From NCBI GenBank assembly GCA_020638055.1, contig JACKJH010000004.1:127501-191500 (forward strand): 64,000 bases of DNA, read 5' to 3'. The translations under genes were made by a program, and so were the position numbers. The DNA comes from Hyphomicrobiaceae bacterium (GTDB taxonomy: Bacteria; Pseudomonadota; Alphaproteobacteria; Rhizobiales; Hyphomicrobiaceae). Under the pieces are notes generated by a model. That model saw only the letters and a program-made list of their open reading frames with translations, ran no database searches and was not told the origin of the DNA. Positions 63,498 through 64,000 of the stretch are shown in pieces. The number at the start of each line of letters is the position of its first letter. The first letter of the stretch is position 1.

Positions 63498-64000
63498 CCC
63501 GGTTCGCCTTTGACTACGGAGATGTCGGGGGCGTCTTCGTTTTTCATGCCCTGGACATGATATCCCGAATCAACGTGGTGCACTTCGCCGGTAACGCCAC
63601 GCGAAAGATCGGACAAGAGATAGAGGCCGGCACCGCCGACGTCTTCTATGGTCACTGTGCGGCGCATGGGGGAATTATATTCGTTCCACCGCAGTATATA
63701 GCGGAAATCGGAAATTCCCGATGCTGCAAGCGTCTTGATCGGGCCGGCGGAAATCGCGTTGACGCGGATGTTGTTCCGGCCCAGGTCTGATGCGAGGTAA
63801 CGCACGCTTGCTTCCAGTGCGGCCTTGGCGACGCCCATGACGTTGTAATGCGGCATGACCTTTTCGGCGCCGTAATAGGTTAGCGTTATCATGGAACCGC
63901 CGTCAGTCATGAGCTTTTCGGCGCGCTGGGCGAGGGCGGTAAATGAATAGCAAGAGATGTAGAGGGACTTGTTGAAGTTCTCCTCGCTGGTGTCAACGTA
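63494..64000 (-). CDS. fabI: Enoyl-[acyl-carrier-protein] reductase, C-terminal part (cut by window edge)
   Basis: The last 168 residues of an NADH-dependent enoyl-ACP reductase of fatty-acid synthesis. The visible part includes SCYSFTALAQRAEKLMTDGG and TLTYYGAEKVMPHYNVMGVA, with the catalytic tyrosine and lysine (Y-x6-K as YNVMGVAK). It also has IRVNAISAGPIKTLAASGI and SDLSRGVTGEVHHVDSGYH. The start lies beyond position 64000. It overlaps the phosphatase gene by four bases. Confidence 0.95.
   Translation of the reverse strand, partial: YVDTSEENFNKSLYISCYSFTALAQRAEKLMTDGGSMITLTYYGAEKVMPHYNVMGVAKAALEASVRYLASDLGRNNIRVNAISAGPIKTLAASGISDFRYILRWNEYNSPMRRTVTIEDVGGAGLYLLSDLSRGVTGEVHHVDSGYHVQGMKNEDAPDISVVKGEPG

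Noticed and set aside
1..64000. CRISPR array, tRNA, rRNA, prophage or intact insertion sequence
   Set aside because: No regularly spaced direct repeats, no tRNA T-loop context with a cloverleaf, and no transposase or integrase frame were found by eye; a tRNA scan was not possible.

Overview
This is a chromosomal window from an alphaproteobacterium, most likely of the Hyphomicrobiales (Rhizobiales). The evidence is the gene families and gene order: fabI / histidine phosphatase / aroC, an SDR near uvrC-pgsA-moaD-moaE, xseA next to a DUF2093 protein, a bacteriophytochrome with an HWE kinase, and many RIME-like palindromic intergenic repeats. A hydroxypyruvate reductase close to the Hyphomicrobium type and a serine-glyoxylate aminotransferase hint at serine-cycle or C1/C2 metabolism. 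The species cannot be named from the sequence.

Layout. 1-2 kb: a cut-off SLC13-type anion transporter and a one-domain voltage-gated cation channel. 2.4-7.1 kb: a TRAP transporter operon (dctP, dctQ, dctM) ending in a gamma-glutamyltransferase-like Ntn hydrolase. 7.3-12.1 kb: a signalling block with a NepR-like small protein, a small unknown protein and a Crp/Fnr regulator on the minus strand. Divergent from these are heme oxygenase and a bacteriophytochrome HWE kinase with a fused receiver. 12.3-14.3 kb: small and membrane proteins of unknown function. 14.5-28.3 kb: a Wzx/Wzy-type exopolysaccharide locus with five glycosyltransferase-like genes, flippase, polymerase, polyprenyl-phosphate sugar transferase, a Wzz/BY-kinase-like co-polymerase, an outer-membrane beta-barrel and a Wza lipoprotein. 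Nine of these genes run as one minus-strand array from an AT-rich region at 28.33-28.60 kb.

28.6-39.6 kb: a methyltransferase, hydroxypyruvate reductase, an amidase plus second TRAP operon, serine-glyoxylate aminotransferase, a 2-haloacid dehalogenase and a UspA protein. Together they suggest import of an amide or acid and hydroxyacid/glyoxylate interconversion. 39.6-64 kb is mostly housekeeping: an SLC13/TrkA-C transporter, purD, xseA, moaE-moaD, pgsA, uvrC, a P-type ATPase, two tandem glucosaminidase-like exported proteins, an SDR, a TorF-like porin, a diacylglycerol-kinase-like lipid kinase, aroC, a histidine phosphatase and a cut-off fabI.

The most striking non-coding feature is a set of at least five classes of palindromic elements (called R1-R5 here). 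Full-length copies begin TA-G and end C-TA, adjacent copies are joined at a shared TA/CTAG, and five genes take their stop codon from the TA end of an element. Other points of interest are a channel selectivity filter with a calcium-channel-like glycine, a co-polymerase whose kinase P-loop has lost its lysine, a UvrC with a roughly 108-residue insertion, and a candidate structured RNA at 62.28-62.57 kb. I saw no tRNA, rRNA, CRISPR array, prophage or intact transposase.
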